Source of the DNA: Geosiphon pyriformis
Taxonomy: Eukaryota > Glomeromycota > Glomeromycetes > Archaeosporales > Geosiphonaceae
Direction: 5' to 3'
DNA length: 64,000 nt
Assembly: GCA_016748015.1 (NCBI GenBank)
Contig: JAAOMT010000675.1
Location: 427,341 to 491,340, forward strand
Shown: one piece after another, positions 30,748 through 43,376 of the stretch
How the letters are laid out: each line of letters starts with the position of its first letter
How positions within the stretch are numbered: the stretch's first letter is position 1
The notes under the pieces: model-generated
The model's input: the letters and a program-made list of their open reading frames with translations, nothing else
Database searches by the model: none
Told to the model about the DNA's origin: nothing
Position numbers and translations under genes: made by a program

Positions 30748-31896
30748 CTAAAAACAAAGTTTGAACATAAAGTCCTTACAAAATGCCAAACACAACAAAG
30801 TGTTAGAAACACAAGAGAGCATAAGCTGCATAAGTTGTAATGATGACCAGGGTAAACTGGAGAGTGTTTCCCAAATAGCCACATGCGTGTTCAACAGCTG
30901 GGTATGGATAGCAGTATCAGAACCACAAAAGAAAACATGATCGGAAACTTTGACTTCACCACAATACAAACATAAAATACTGGGATAAGATTTACTATAA
31001 AAATGCTTGTGGACAGTAATAGGCAGTTGATAATATAAAGCCTTAATGAAATAAGTACGAGCACCAACAGAACATTTATCAGTGGAACCAGCGGCCATAT
31101 GCATATCAGGATGCCACATGAGAGAAAACCTACACCAGTCCACATTGTCATGCAAACTTGTGACCAAGACCCTAAAACCTGAACCAATCTTCCATTGAGC
31201 ACAATGAACACAATGGAAAATATCACAAACAAAATGTCTAGAATTCTCAGAAACAGCCACACCACCTACCAAAATATAGCATGCATTCACACGCAAAGGA
31301 AGAGAATGTTCAGACATAGTAGCAGCCATAGTAAGAGCATTCGCATGTTCATTACCCACAACACCAGAATGTCCTTTGACTTTAAACCAACAGATATTCA
31401 GATTTTTATTATGAATTAAGTCATAAATGTGACAGTGTTCTAACCAGCATCGATTTCGAAAGTCTGGAACCACCAGATCCAGCTCAGATTTGCATGCATC
31501 CAAAGCTGCCTGACTGTCAAAAAACAAATGAACAGAACTAAAAGGAAAAACACACTCAAGAGCCAAAGCAATAGCCTGCAACTCCACCATAGTAAAAGAC
31601 ACCAAACCAGAGACCTCAACACCCAAACCCAAATCAACACCATTAAAAAAAACAGCAGTACTAGCCTACATGCCAACAGTACCCAAACCAGCCAAAGAAC
31701 TATCAGTATAAACTGAAATACTATCAGTACCAATACCAAGCAGACAATTATGAATTGTAGCAAAATCAATCAAATTCAGGACATTTTGAGAGGCAACCCT
31801 ACCAACAGCAGAAGATGTAATGGAAACAAAAGCCACTATGTTGATAAAAAAAACTGAAAGATCAAACCAGACAGGAACTGGCCCACATGGGTCCAA
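30748..31896 (-). pseudogene. LINE RNase H domain and zinc-finger-like tail
   Basis: RNase H motifs in order: VYTDSSLAGLGTVGM (first Asp), then after a stop ELQAIALALECV (Glu), HLFFDSQAALDAC (Asp), and WFKVKGHSGVVGNEHANALT, where the usual final Asp is Asn. Downstream CLYCGEVKVSDHVFFC is a C-x2-C...H...C zinc-binding pattern. The longest open piece is 31632-30748 (294 codons). The domain would remove the RNA strand after reverse transcription. Confidence 0.85.
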
Positions 31897-32379
31897 CCAC
31901 TTCCAACATTTAAAAATTGCCCAAGTAAAAGCAGCCCCACTACAGTTTCAAAGTTGGTCCACAAAAGCAACACCATAATGCCGAAGAAACGGAAAACATC
32001 TGACAAATTTAGACTCACCAAGAACAGATACCATAGGGGTTCCTTTCCAAAGACAAAAAGCATTGGCTCTAATGCCACCCAGAGAAAGATTATAATCATG
32101 AAATATATGAACCAAGCCTGCCAAAAAATTATTGGAAGCACTAACACCAATACAAGTAGAGGAACTCAAGGGATGAATTGAATGCCAACACAAAACTTGC
32201 AAGTTATGAGATCTGTGAGCAAACAAATGACCCAAAATACCAACTGAATTTGCAAAACAAATAACAGATGTCACTTTGTGTTCAGCCTGGATTTGTTCAA
32301 AAGTATTCAAGCCATACAATAAGGGATGATACAATGCATCATTGGGAAAATCCAAAGACAGACCAGATTTTGATTTTAA

Positions 32380-34359
32380 ACCCTTGCAAATTATAGTATC
32401 TCATTTGTTGCACATACTTGAAGGAACAAAGCTGAACTGAGTTCTGTAATTCACAATAGGGTGGAGGACTAAAGACACCAAATATGAAAATTGTTTATCA
32501 AAAATAGACTTTTTTAACACAAAATTAGCAAAAAACTTAACATCTGAGTGAGTTTTAGTAAGACTGGGTTTAGAAAGGCCCTCAGTGAACAAAAAGATAT
32601 CCAAATACTGATAAAGTTCCTTCTTTTTGGCCACAGATATAGGCATCCCACTTATCAAAAGAGAGAGATTCGCAATCTGGCAGTTGATAGAAATGGCCAC
32701 GGTTTTATCATTGTTAATTGAAATGTCATTAAGCCTGAAAAATTTGCTAGCAACATCTAAAATGTGTTGTGTCGCCACCTGACTACTACCAACTCAGATT
32801 GTATTATCCACAAAAGCACCAGCAGTAAGAAATGAAGTTAACCTAGCTTGAGATTCCACATGGCCAGTCCTAGAAATGAAATAAGAATTCAACTTATACC
32901 CACATACACTCTTCTGTCTCTTAACTTCACACAGAAGAGGATTATAAAATATCTACCAAAAGAGAGGTAAGAAAACCTCCTCTTAATCCAAGCTATCATG
33001 CACATAATAACCACTTGTTAATCCAAAATTGGTCATAACCTGGTTGGTGTGACCACCATGAATACCCCCAAAAAATCAAATAAACTTGCTACATATTTTG
33101 ATCCTAACCAGACTATTTTTGAAATGTTCCTAACCAACAGAATTGTAAGTCTTTCACATGTCCTGCAAAACCAGCCAAAGCTCCCAGTTTTTTTTTATAG
33201 TGTCCTCGATCACTGAACCAACTGCAAAAATAGGGGACTGAGTCATAGTACCCTTTAAAACTGAAAAATTGTCATTATAAAGAACGTCGTACTTGTTGCA
33301 TGCCAATAAAATCCTGTCAGAAAAAATTTTGGAGAGAATCTTGCAAGCTGTTTCAATCAGAGCTATAGGATAAGTATTAGTGAGCATGCCTTCTCATTCA
33401 TAAGGCTTAGGAATCATCAAAACTCAAGCCTCCCTCCAAACACCAGGAATTGATTCATCAGAAAGACAAGAATTGATGAGCACCAAGAGCATATTAAGAG
33501 CTGAACCATTACAATGCTTCTAGAATTCATTGGAGATGCCCAAAAGACCAGCAGCTTTCCCATTAGACAGATTGGAGACCACACCAAATAATTCAACAAA
33601 ACTAACACAGTCCATGACATTGGAAAAGGCATCATCAAAAACATGTTCCAGAGACTAATACTGACAAGACTAATCTTCAGGCATATTACGAACCACATCT
33701 TGCTTCTGCGTCCAACCCTCCATTATCTCATCCTCTTTATCTTTAACATAATCAGACTCCAAGATCAGCTCTTTACCTACCACCAAATGATCTAAAACGA
33801 CTTTGTGAAAGGGCCACTCCAAAACACTCTTAATAGTGTGACTTTTGTCTAATTCAAAGCTCTCCATCTTTTTATTGATAGTAAACCTGATATAAGAATT
33901 CTCAGCACATTTTGACTCTAACAACTTAGAAGCATGATAAGATTTCCTGATCTTTAAAAGAACAGATCATATATTATTCAAAGGGAAACCTGAAAGAAAA
34001 AGAGATTTCACCAATAAAGCATTAACAGAATCAAGCAGAATCCAAGTTTCCAGCAGCAAAGTGAATACATTATAATCGATCAACCAGGAAGCTTTAACCA
34101 ATTTAAACACCAGCAGCTCCAATCTATGAAACCTGGACAAGGTTTTGGTAAAAACACTATCATATTCCTTGAATCATTTTTTTTTGAAAACCACATTTGC
34201 CAAAAAACACAATGTCTTATGAACAGCATCCCACATAGCATTTAGATCCGAATGTATTTTGGCATTCAAGAAATCATCAGAGAGCATAGCAGCATTAGCT
34301 GCTGTTTCATCCTTAAACTTTGATCATAAAGCATCATCAGCACCTTTAAAATTGTACTT
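32380..34359 (-). pseudogene. LINE reverse transcriptase
   Basis: Open pieces 33924-33670, 33387-33154 and 32778-32401 lie in one frame. RT markers: SNLSNGKAAGLLGISNEF, then PIALIETACKILSKIFSDR, NFSVLKGTMTQSPIFAVG and ELWLVLQDM. Next KTYNSVG (usual KAYDS, catalytic Asp to Asn) is followed by a stop at the usual Trp. The catalytic box at 32820-32793 reads AFVDNTI (usual FVDD, Asp to Asn), again followed by a stop where Trp is usual. Not active. Confidence 0.85.
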
Positions 34360-35118
34360 CTAATGATCTTTATTCGCCTGTTTATGCAATGAGTTTAATT
34401 GCACATCCAGCAAACCACCAAGACCCACAGAAACAAAAACAGCCCTATGATCAGTATTGAAAAACTCCTCAATGCCAGCCACACCATGATCTAAAATCGC
34501 ATTAACTAGATTTGACAACACAAACACATAGTCAATAGTTTTGGCAACTCCCCGAGAATTGTTCCATGTAGCTTCCTTTCCATATGAGCTCCCACCCAAG
34601 GAGTTAACCAAACCTAAATCAAAATATCTTTTGAAACTTACACTTTTGTAAGAACCATCTTTATTGAAATCGCCACCCAAGATGACAAAAGAGGACTCAT
34701 TCACCACCTTTGCAATCAAAGAATTAACATTATCTGCCTGAGAGAAATGAACCACCAGAGAAGCTTCAACATACAGCCCCAAAACTAACACAGAAAGATT
34801 ATTTTTGAAAAGGAGCCTGAGAGAAAGAAACTGGCCAGAAATATCCAAAACTTTGCATACATGCCAAACCAAAAAATTGTTCATAATGATTGCAATCCCA
34901 GAACCCAGATGACCAGAATCCAAACCAGAAGTAAAAACCCAAATGCTATCAAACTTGCCCATGATCCAAGGACAGATCTTATCTTTCAATTTAGTTTTAG
35001 TAACAATCAAAATCACATTGTTTATTTCTTTATGCCAACGAATAATATCATTCTGTTTCACAGAATTGTTCATTTCCTTAATGTTACACATTGCAACTTT
35101 CCAAACCAAACTGTTCAT
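34360..35118 (-). pseudogene. LINE endonuclease (exonuclease-endonuclease-phosphatase fold)
   Basis: A 252-codon open frame with ILGGDFNKDGSYKS (the GDFN motif), TIDYVFVLSNLVNAI and FFNTDHRAVFVSVGL (the DH motif). The early metal-binding Glu expected in an ETKLK context is replaced: the copy reads TKTKLKDK, a Glu-to-Lys change. This family nicks target DNA for target-primed reverse transcription. The frame reads on from MNSLVWKVAMCNIKEM; ORF1 ends 40 bp upstream. Confidence 0.85.
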
Positions 35119-35159
35119 TGAAAATTGAAAAACAATAACAACTTTGAGCCAGCAAACAA

Positions 35160-37151
35160 CTAATCAAACCTCACTAAAATGGAATTTACCAAAACTTCCA
35201 GAACCACAAATTTAGATTCAAAACTGTCTAACTTGGAAGTTAAGACCTTAGAACTGCTTGAACCAAGAACCAGACCATCAGTAGCAATAGGAAAGGAGGT
35301 ATCAGAAAGACCATCCGGACTATCCAAGACCATATTAAAAAGAGAATTTGAATTTGCAACCACAGACAGAACTGAAGCAAAAGATTGAAAGACAGATATA
35401 GCAGGGGTTTCATTTGAAACAGGCACCAAAGGCACCAACTTGGCACCATTTAGGCATTTTAGTATACATGACACTTGGTCTGACAGGAGCTCCAAAGATT
35501 GTTCTAAAGACAACAAGCATTTATTCAAAGCAGAGTTAAGTGTGAAAGTAGAAAGAAGCAGACCACCAGAACTCAGACCACTAGAGAAAAAAAGACTCAA
35601 ATTAAAACCAACAGAAAGACCAGAAGACATAGACGCAGAAGAAATAATTTAAGCTCACAATTTACCGCCAAAGGCAGCTGGACGAAAGATGGGAACACTC
35701 TTTTTTGCATACAACTTGGCAAGTTGGAGGCAATTCTCATCCAAAGTGACTCACTTTATAAATAATTTTGAAGGCTTGGGAGTGGAAGCAATTTCAGCAT
35801 CACACTCCAAAACTGAATGACCAAGCTTTCCACACCTATTACACCAAACAAGACCCAATCTAGCCCAAGAAAGCTTTACTCCACCAAAAATTGGAACCAT
35901 GCAAAAAGCTGACTCCAACATTTTGTCAAACTTGAAGCCAACCACAGCACAGTGAGTTCTATTGCCACTTTTTAATGACCAATTAATGACACATGTCTTC
36001 CCATCAGCCTTTTCCAAAACATTTTCAAGATCATGTGCAATTGTACCCACAGGCAAAGTAAACAAAAGCGTCCTGAACTAATCCCTTGATGCCCATGTCT
36101 CATAATCCCTCACAGCTTTGGCCATGCGCACTGAATTTTTCCTGATTAAGAATGACCACTTAGCTGCCAACAGATCTGCTTGACTTGATTCGGCAAACTC
36201 TATCACAGTCTTCTGTCACAGCCCAATGAGTTGCAATTGGATTGACACCACTTGACCAAACTCAGAAAAAGCTGCAATAATCATTTTCTTTGATGTATCC
36301 ATGAGAATTTCCTTTATTACTATGGCCTGATCTGAACAAATTCCTTGTTTCTTAAGATTAGTGTTTATGGTGATCCTTATTTCTCTGGCCAATAATACGG
36401 CCTTTTCTATGCTGATCTCTGAAGTGAAGATAGATCTGATGATCCCTTCAAATTTTGAGGAGGTAGTGGCCCCCCCAAAACCATTGATTTTCGAAAATAA
36501 TTTTCTGATAACTTGAGTCTTGGCCATAGCTGATTTGCTTTTCATAGCTGAAAGATTAATGTCCAAAGCAAAAAAATTTTTTACAGCAACTTCCACCTGA
36601 GTTTTGACTATTTTGGGATTTAACCACTTTCTTTCCAAAGAAATACCAAGAGGAGGAGGGAAAAAACCACCATCATTGTCATCTATGTCATAATTCAGAG
36701 AACCAAGAGGGAAACTACAGACCAAATCATTTTTAACTCTTTTTGCCTTAGGAGTTGTAGCAGCTGAACCAAAAAAAGACTTATCACTACTACCGACCAG
36801 GATGTCATTAACAATACTACTACTAGAATTACTTTCCATATCAGAGTACATGCCCTCATCAAAATAAGATTTGGCCAAAGAAACACTACCTTTAATACCA
36901 GAATACTTGACATTGCGAAGAAAAACCCTTTTCTTTTGTGAAAAAAAGCCACCAGCAGGACCAAAAAAAGCACCTAAGGGGGCCTTCAAACTTGACAAAC
37001 CACCATTAGAAGCAGTCTTCATATCTACAACAAATAGTTTATGTGTAAAAGCAATAGTGAAATAAAACAGATAGAAAAAACAAAAAACTTCTTTCAAAAT
37101 TGTGCTCTTTGGAGAATTTGGGATGTATGAAAGAAAGAAGTTTTTTGTCAT
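35160..37151 (-). pseudogene. LINE ORF1 with CCHC zinc knuckle
   Basis: The N-terminal 311 codons (37151-36216) are open, and the same frame continues past TGA, TAG and further stops to 35160. Features: MKTASNGGLSSLKAPLGAFF (the Met at 37022 is an alternative start), TTPKAKRVKND, an RRM-like block (SKKMIIAAFSEFGQVVSIQL), then a zinc knuckle CNRCGKLGHSVLEC at about 35852-35811. The C-terminal Ser/Leu-rich part (35630-35160) has LEQSLELLSDQVSCILKCL, a likely coiled coil. Stops fall at GL-stop-QKTV and KL-stop-A-stop-II, which look like former Trp and Gln. The product would coat element RNA. Confidence 0.8.
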
Positions 37152-39174
37152 TACTATTAAATCAGAAATTTTGTGTGTTGTGTATTACTTTTGATTCAAG
37201 CCAAATATATTGTTATTTTTTATTAATACTTAATATATATTATTTTATTAATTGTTTTTTTATGTTTTTATTATCATAAATTATTGGTTAGTTATTTAAG
37301 TATTGTATTAAATAAAAATATTAAATAATTCATTCAGTCTAATTTAGTTCTGCTTGGAATTGACAGTTCTTGAATTAGACTAGACTAAAATTCTAAGATT
37401 ATTTAAAAGAATAATCTAAATATATTATGTATTTATAACATAATTAAAAAATTATGATTTGATTATTTATGTATTCTACTGTATTGTTTGTTATTTATAA
37501 AGCAAAAAAAATATTGGCATTATATTTAAAAAAATAATGTATTCAAAATTCATAATTAATTTTTTTTTCATTTATAAAAAAAAGTTATATTATAATTATT
37601 TTATAGTATATTGTGTTTATTTTTTTGTGTTTATAATAAAAATATTACAAACACTAAAAATTAATTTTTATATTACTAAATTATAAAATAAAATAAATCT
37701 ATAAAATTGTCTGTTTTATTACATAACTAAAATTATTATAAAATTAATAATTTTAAAATTAAGACTAATTAATATCTTTAATATTAAATATACTTAGTAT
37801 GTTGTGTTTTTGAAAATATATAATTATCTTAATATTTTGTGACTAGTTTAATTACAGTTTGCTATTAAGTTTACACTCTATTTTAAAAAATATATTATTA
37901 GCACCAGATTTAACATATAATTTAAAAATTATATACAAATGACAAAATATGTTATATTAAAGAAAAATAAAGAAGTGTTTTATTTTGTTTGTTAAATTGT
38001 GTAGTATTAAAGTGTATTAAAATTGTTAATAAGAAATTTATTAACTGAAATATTAATTCAAAAAACTAAGTTAGCAAATAATATTAAAGTGTCAAATATT
38101 TCAATAAAAAAAATAAAAAAACATGACATTAACTTATCTTATAATAAATTAAAAATAGTTATTGTTTTGTCTTATAAGAATAAAAAATAATATAATATAG
38201 CATTTAGCATATTATATTTAAAACTTTATTAATATTTTATTAATAATATTTAGCAAGTATACTTTTAAAACAGCATTTTTATTTGAAAAAAAATTATTTG
38301 ATTTATATTGCTTTTTATTAAAACTTAAATTATATTCTTAATCTATATTTTTTTAAGTTTAAAAATTATCAAAAAAAAGTATCTTTTTATAGATTATGTT
38401 TTTAATTATATTTGTTATATAAATTTAATTTGTAAATTTTTTTAAATGTATTTATTTATTGTTTTAATATTTATTTTTGAAAATAATTTATATATTTTAT
38501 TTGATTAATAATATATAATTAAATATGTTATTAAAATAGTTTAATTTATTTTGTATTTTTTGTTTTGTATTTTTGCTTTGTTTTAGAATTTTGTTAAGTA
38601 ATTAATAACTTTTTTTTTGTATACAACAAATAAAAAACAATATTAATAGCAAAAATAATTTTAATAATTTTAAAACTAATATTAAATAGTTAAATTTTTT
38701 GATTATATTATATATAGATAAATACATAAAATAAATAAATAAGATAAATAAAAAAATAGAAATTTTAAAAATTTTTAAATTAAAACAATAATTAAAACTA
38801 CTTAATAAATAAAATAAAAAAATAACAATAAAAATATTAACGAAAAAACACAATAAAATAACAGTAAATACATTAATAATAAAATTTTTAATAACAAATA
38901 TCAATTATTAATATTTATTTATTTATTATATTATACATGCAAATTTTTTATCTTTTTAGCTAATTTTTATAAAAAAATTAAATTATTTTTCATTTAAAAT
39001 AAAAAAAATCCTAAAATAAAATTACTTAAATTGTATTTAATTTTTTATTTTATAGTTTTAAAAATTTTATTTTAAAAAAATTTAATAATTAAAAAATTTT
39101 TTTAAAATTAAATATTATTCATATAATATATATAAAAAAAAAAAAAAAAAAAAACTTTTTGTCTCCTTAATTTT
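37152..39174. other. No gene seen; AT-rich spacer ending in a 22-bp A run
   Basis: Nothing coding. The A run at 39133-39154 lies just upstream of the next ORF. The 100-codon minus-strand ORF at 38602-38904 is an Ile/Phe/Leu-only AT-composition artefact. Confidence 0.6.
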
Positions 39175-41301
39175 ATGACCATGACCAGAGCAAAGAGTAA
39201 AAGAGCTGTACCTGATATCTGTCCTGAGATATCTAATAAAATTTCAACCAGAGAAGCTCTCTCTGTTGTAGAAGCAACTAGGCAAAACGTTTTAGAAGCC
39301 TTCTCTCTACCCAGTAATTGTGATAAGCTGCCTTTGGTAGCCACTGAAGCAACTTCCTCATCTTTGGCTGGTTTCTTACCAGTCAAAGTTCCCTCAAAGA
39401 GACACATCTGGGTTAGTCCCAGTGTTGCCTCTACTCCAACCAAGAGCCCAAAAGTTTTTAATAATAGACCAGTGAATAAGCTGGTCTTTTTCTTTATAGA
39501 TTCAACATCTGATGCTTTTAGCACCACCTCTTCAAAAAAAATAGTCAAAAAGACCAGAAGTTCAGAAAAGTGGGAGCAGTTGCTTGCCTCTGCTATTGTT
39601 ACACTGAACCCCTTTGTGGTTTCCAATGAGATCTTAGATGAGATCTCTATAGCATTATCCGGCACATTATCCAAGATAGGCCAAGATCAACCACTGGCTG
39701 TGTTGCCAAATGTGGTGTTTTTCGGCAGATCATTGCTGGTTTTAGAAGCAAAACAATCTTCTTCTGTTGGGTCATCTGTTCTTGGAAACTGGGCTGATCA
39801 AATGGAAACTGATTCATCTTCTCCTTTAGTTTCTGGTGCTATTTTTGATGGTGCTTGGGAAACTATTAATAGTCGTCAAAGGTTTGCTGGGTGGGTGGCC
39901 TCCACTTTGGTGTCTGGTGCTACTTTTAGGATCAAATTGGCTCATGTTAAGGCTGTTTTTCAGTCTGTACATGGTTTCTTGGGTACTAAATCTGTTTTAA
40001 AAGACAATGTAAAGCTTTTCTGTGTGGAGTTTGCTTCTCAACAATCTTTGGAAGCTGCATTTCTGGTTGAGCTTACAAGCTCTGTTCATTTGACCACTCT
40101 CAAAATTGCCAAGTCTTTGGTGGTTTCTGAATCTGGTTCTTCTCCTGCTGCTGTTGTGCTGCGTGATATGCCTTTGGGTGTGTCTGCTGCTGACATTAAA
40201 TTGGCTCTCAGTGTGTTTGGTAGTGTCGCTTGTGTTGTGCTGAAGCCTGCTGGCATTTGGCAGTACATGATGGTTTATTTTGAAAAGTTGGACTCTGCTG
40301 TGTCTGCCTTGAAGCATTGGTCAGTCTTAATGGGCAAGAATAGTATTAAAATCCTTCCTCTGGTGAATTAAAATGAGATTATTTTGTTTCGTGATAAGTT
40401 TAAGACCAAATTGGTCAACCTTTCCCTTAGTTGTACTGTCTTTAAAATCAGTGATATGATTTTTCAGATTGGTGGTCAAACATGTTTTATCTCTCATTCT
40501 CCTGATTCTGGTTGTTGTTCTCAGTTTGCTTTGGTTATATTTGACTCTCAAGGCGATTTGGATTCTACTGTAGTCAAGACTGGTACTCTAAGGAAATGCC
40601 ATATCTGGTGAGAAACTCCTGGCTGCTGGCACTGCTTTAGGTGTCAAAAAATGGGCCATCTGGCTGTGGATTGCAAAATTTTCCCACCTTCCACTCTCAA
40701 AATTCCCAAGGTTTTCAAGTCTCATTTTGTGGGTTCTGCTTTATATGTCAAGACTGCTGCTCCTTCTGGTCTTTCTGAGTTTCCTCTTTTGGTGGCTCTT
40801 TTGGCTGCTTCTGTTGTTGATTCTGCTGTTGGTTCTAGATTGGATTCTTTAGAAAAGCAGATTTTGGATTTGGCTGCTTTGGTTAAGTCTATTGTTGAAC
40901 TTGTTGGTTCTTTGGTTGTTTTGGTGTCTCGTCTTCTTGATAATAATGCTGCTAAGGCTGTTCAAGTTGAGAAGAATCTTATTTCTATGAAGAGTGCTGC
41001 TAACAATTTTTCTAATCTCTTGGTTGGGGTCTCCAAGGACATTGCTTGTCTTAGATCTGAGGTTGACTTTAATAATATGGATTATGATGATATGCTGGCT
41101 GCTAAGCCTTCCTTTTTAAGTGAAGACACTATTGAGCGTGTTATTGCTTTGTGGCGTATGTCTGGTACTAAAACCAGAGGCAATATTGAGTCTACTAGAT
41201 TGTTTCTTAGTGAGTTTATTTTTGACTTTAGGAATCTGAATAGTATCATTGAGAGAATTCGTGGATTGAGATTATTCCCACCTATTTTTGATTCGGTGTA
41301 G
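39175..41301 (+). pseudogene. ORF1-type gene with RRM-like and CCHC domains, two nonsense codons (709 codons)
   Basis: One frame from ATG 39175 to the stop after FDSV, broken only by TAA (40369-40371, after LVN) and TGA (40609-40611, in W-stop-ETPGC, where Trp is likely). N-terminal 220 residues are Ser/Thr/Ala-rich (WVSPSVASTPTKSPKVFNNR). The middle holds WETINSRQRFAGWVASTLV and paired RRM-like blocks (VVLRDMPLGVSAADIKLALS, FGSVACVVLKPAG). A CCHC knuckle CFRCQKMGHLAVDC is at 40633-40674, and the tail is a coiled coil (RLDSLEKQILDLAALVKS). No endonuclease or RT follows. It is either a LINE ORF1 on its own or a domesticated relative. It is much less AT-drifted than the flanks. The minus-strand ORF 39108-39674 is a shadow. 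Confidence 0.7.
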
Positions 41302-43376
41302 TAAGTCCTTGATTGGGCCGAGTGTCTGATCACATGTAAAAAACGCATGATTTATGCCTATAATGTAATTCTTTATGTAATATCATAGTTTTAGGTAGTA
41401 TTTGGGTCTCGCTCGTTAAAATATAATAATAAATAAAAAAATATATAAATACAATTTAACAAAAAACAAAATAATAAACAAAGATTTATGCTTAATAATT
41501 TAAAAGCTAACAAATTTTAATAAATTAAAAAACAAAATTTAAGACAAAAAACAATTTTTTAACAAAATCCAAATTAATTTTTTTTGTATTTAGTTTAAAA
41601 TTTAAAGTTTAAAATTTAACAACTAAATTAGCTTTTTAAGAGTTATTATAAACTATAAATCAAATTAACAATCTTTAAAAAAATAATAAACTTAACTTAT
41701 TTTAATAATTGTTTTAAATACTTAATTCTTAAACACAAAATTTTTGATAACTATTATATATATATTTTCAATATTTTAAATTAGCAAATTATATATTAAT
41801 ATATTATTTAATAACTAATATTATAACAACTTTATTTTTATAATAAAAAATAAATAATTTAACAAGTTTAAAATATTATATTTTATACAAATTATTTTTA
41901 AATAATTACAATCATAGAATTTTTTTAATAATAATTAACAATTATTTATAAAAATTAGCAAATTTATAATTTATTAAATTAAACTTAATATTATTATTAG
42001 AATACTTAATTAAAACAAATTTATTAAATAATATTTTCAGTTAATTACATATTTATATATTTACTAAATTATTAAAAAAATTTTCAATTTTAATTTAATG
42101 TTTTTTAATTCTATATTTATGTTTAAAATCAGAATTAATACCAAATAAATTTGATTAATAAATTTAGTTGTTAGATTTTATTATAATATATATAAATATT
42201 AGTATATATATAATAGTAATATTAGAAAAAAAAAGCAGATTTAGTTTAATATCTAATAATTAAAATCAATTTTTTTTAGTAAATTATATTAATTATTTAC
42301 TATAAAACTTATTAAATTATTAAATACATGAAATATTATTTATATTATTAAATTATTTATATTTATTATTTATTTAATAAAAGCAATTAAAATATTCAAA
42401 ATATTAATTACATTAGAATATTAACTTTTAATCATAAATATTAACAAAATACTAATTTTTAATTTTTAATTTATTTGTTGTTTGTTTTGAGTTAAATTAA
42501 TTAATTTAAAAATAAGTACAAAAATTACAATATTATAAAAAATGCAAAAATAAGCATAAAATTAACTTATTAATTAATTAAATAATTTATTAAAAAAATA
42601 AAAAAACTAGAATAAAATTATTATATTAAAAAAGTAAAATATTAAATATTAAAAACTATAACCAATTAAAATTTTGTTTTTTATACAAAAAATTTAACAC
42701 TAAAAAACCTTTAAATTTACCAAAAGCTTTAGATTATATTACCAAATTATAATATTAATTTAAACTATTAAACCAAATATTTATTTATAATAATATTTTT
42801 AAAATAATTGTAAAATTTGCTTTTTTTAAATTTAATAAGATAATTTTAATTAAATTATAACTTATTAGCTTATATTAAAGAATTATAATAAAATTTGGAA
42901 ATCTTAAAATTATTTTATTAATAAAAATTATTTTAACATAATTTTTGTTTTTAAAAGTGTAAATTTATATTAAATTAATTTAGTTTTATATTAAAATGTT
43001 ATTTTATTAAAAAAAAGTTTTAACAAAGTCAAAAAAAAGATAATTAAGCTTATTTAATTAAAATTAGTATATATATATGTGTTAAAAAACAAGTTTTTAT
43101 TGTCTAATCTGTTTTTTTTGATAAAAAAACTTGAATATAAGTTGTTAAAAATAGTGTTTTTTGATTTTTTTTAAAGCTGTTTTCAATATTAGTTTATTTA
43201 TAGATATTAAACTTTTTTGTTTATTTTAAAAAACTATAAAAACAGTTATAAAATTGGTAAGATTAACAATGTTTTTTGTATAATTTTTTTTTATCTATAA
43301 TTACATTGTAAATAATAATATTTAAATTAAAAAAACTATTTAAAAAATCTTAAACATAATAAGCCAATTTTTTTAC
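41302..43376. other. No gene seen; 3' tail of the previous element, then AT-rich spacer
   Basis: 41302-41440 is less AT-rich (GGGCCGAGTGTCTGATC; GGTCTCGCTCG) and ends in an A-rich stretch (AATAATAAATAAAAAA), which could be the 3' UTR of the ORF above. The rest is almost pure A/T without ORFs. Confidence 0.5.

Larger units (their letters stand above)
30298..37151 (-). mobile_element. Dead LINE (non-LTR retrotransposon), near full length
   Basis: Minus-strand order: ORF1 with CCHC knuckle (37151-35160), endonuclease (35118-34360), RT (about 34360-32380), RNase H (31896-30748) and a C-terminal tail to about 30428. A T tract at 30297-30310 fits a 3' poly(A). Frames run on across stops with few shifts. 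Trp and Gln positions have often become TGA/TAG/TAA, and catalytic Asp have become Asn. The layout resembles LINEs with an APE-type endonuclease and a cellular-type RNase H. Confidence 0.85.

Noticed and set aside
39108-39674. 188-codon minus-strand ORF
   Set aside because: Antisense shadow of the plus-strand ORF1-type gene; it begins in the poly-A tract and has no domain.
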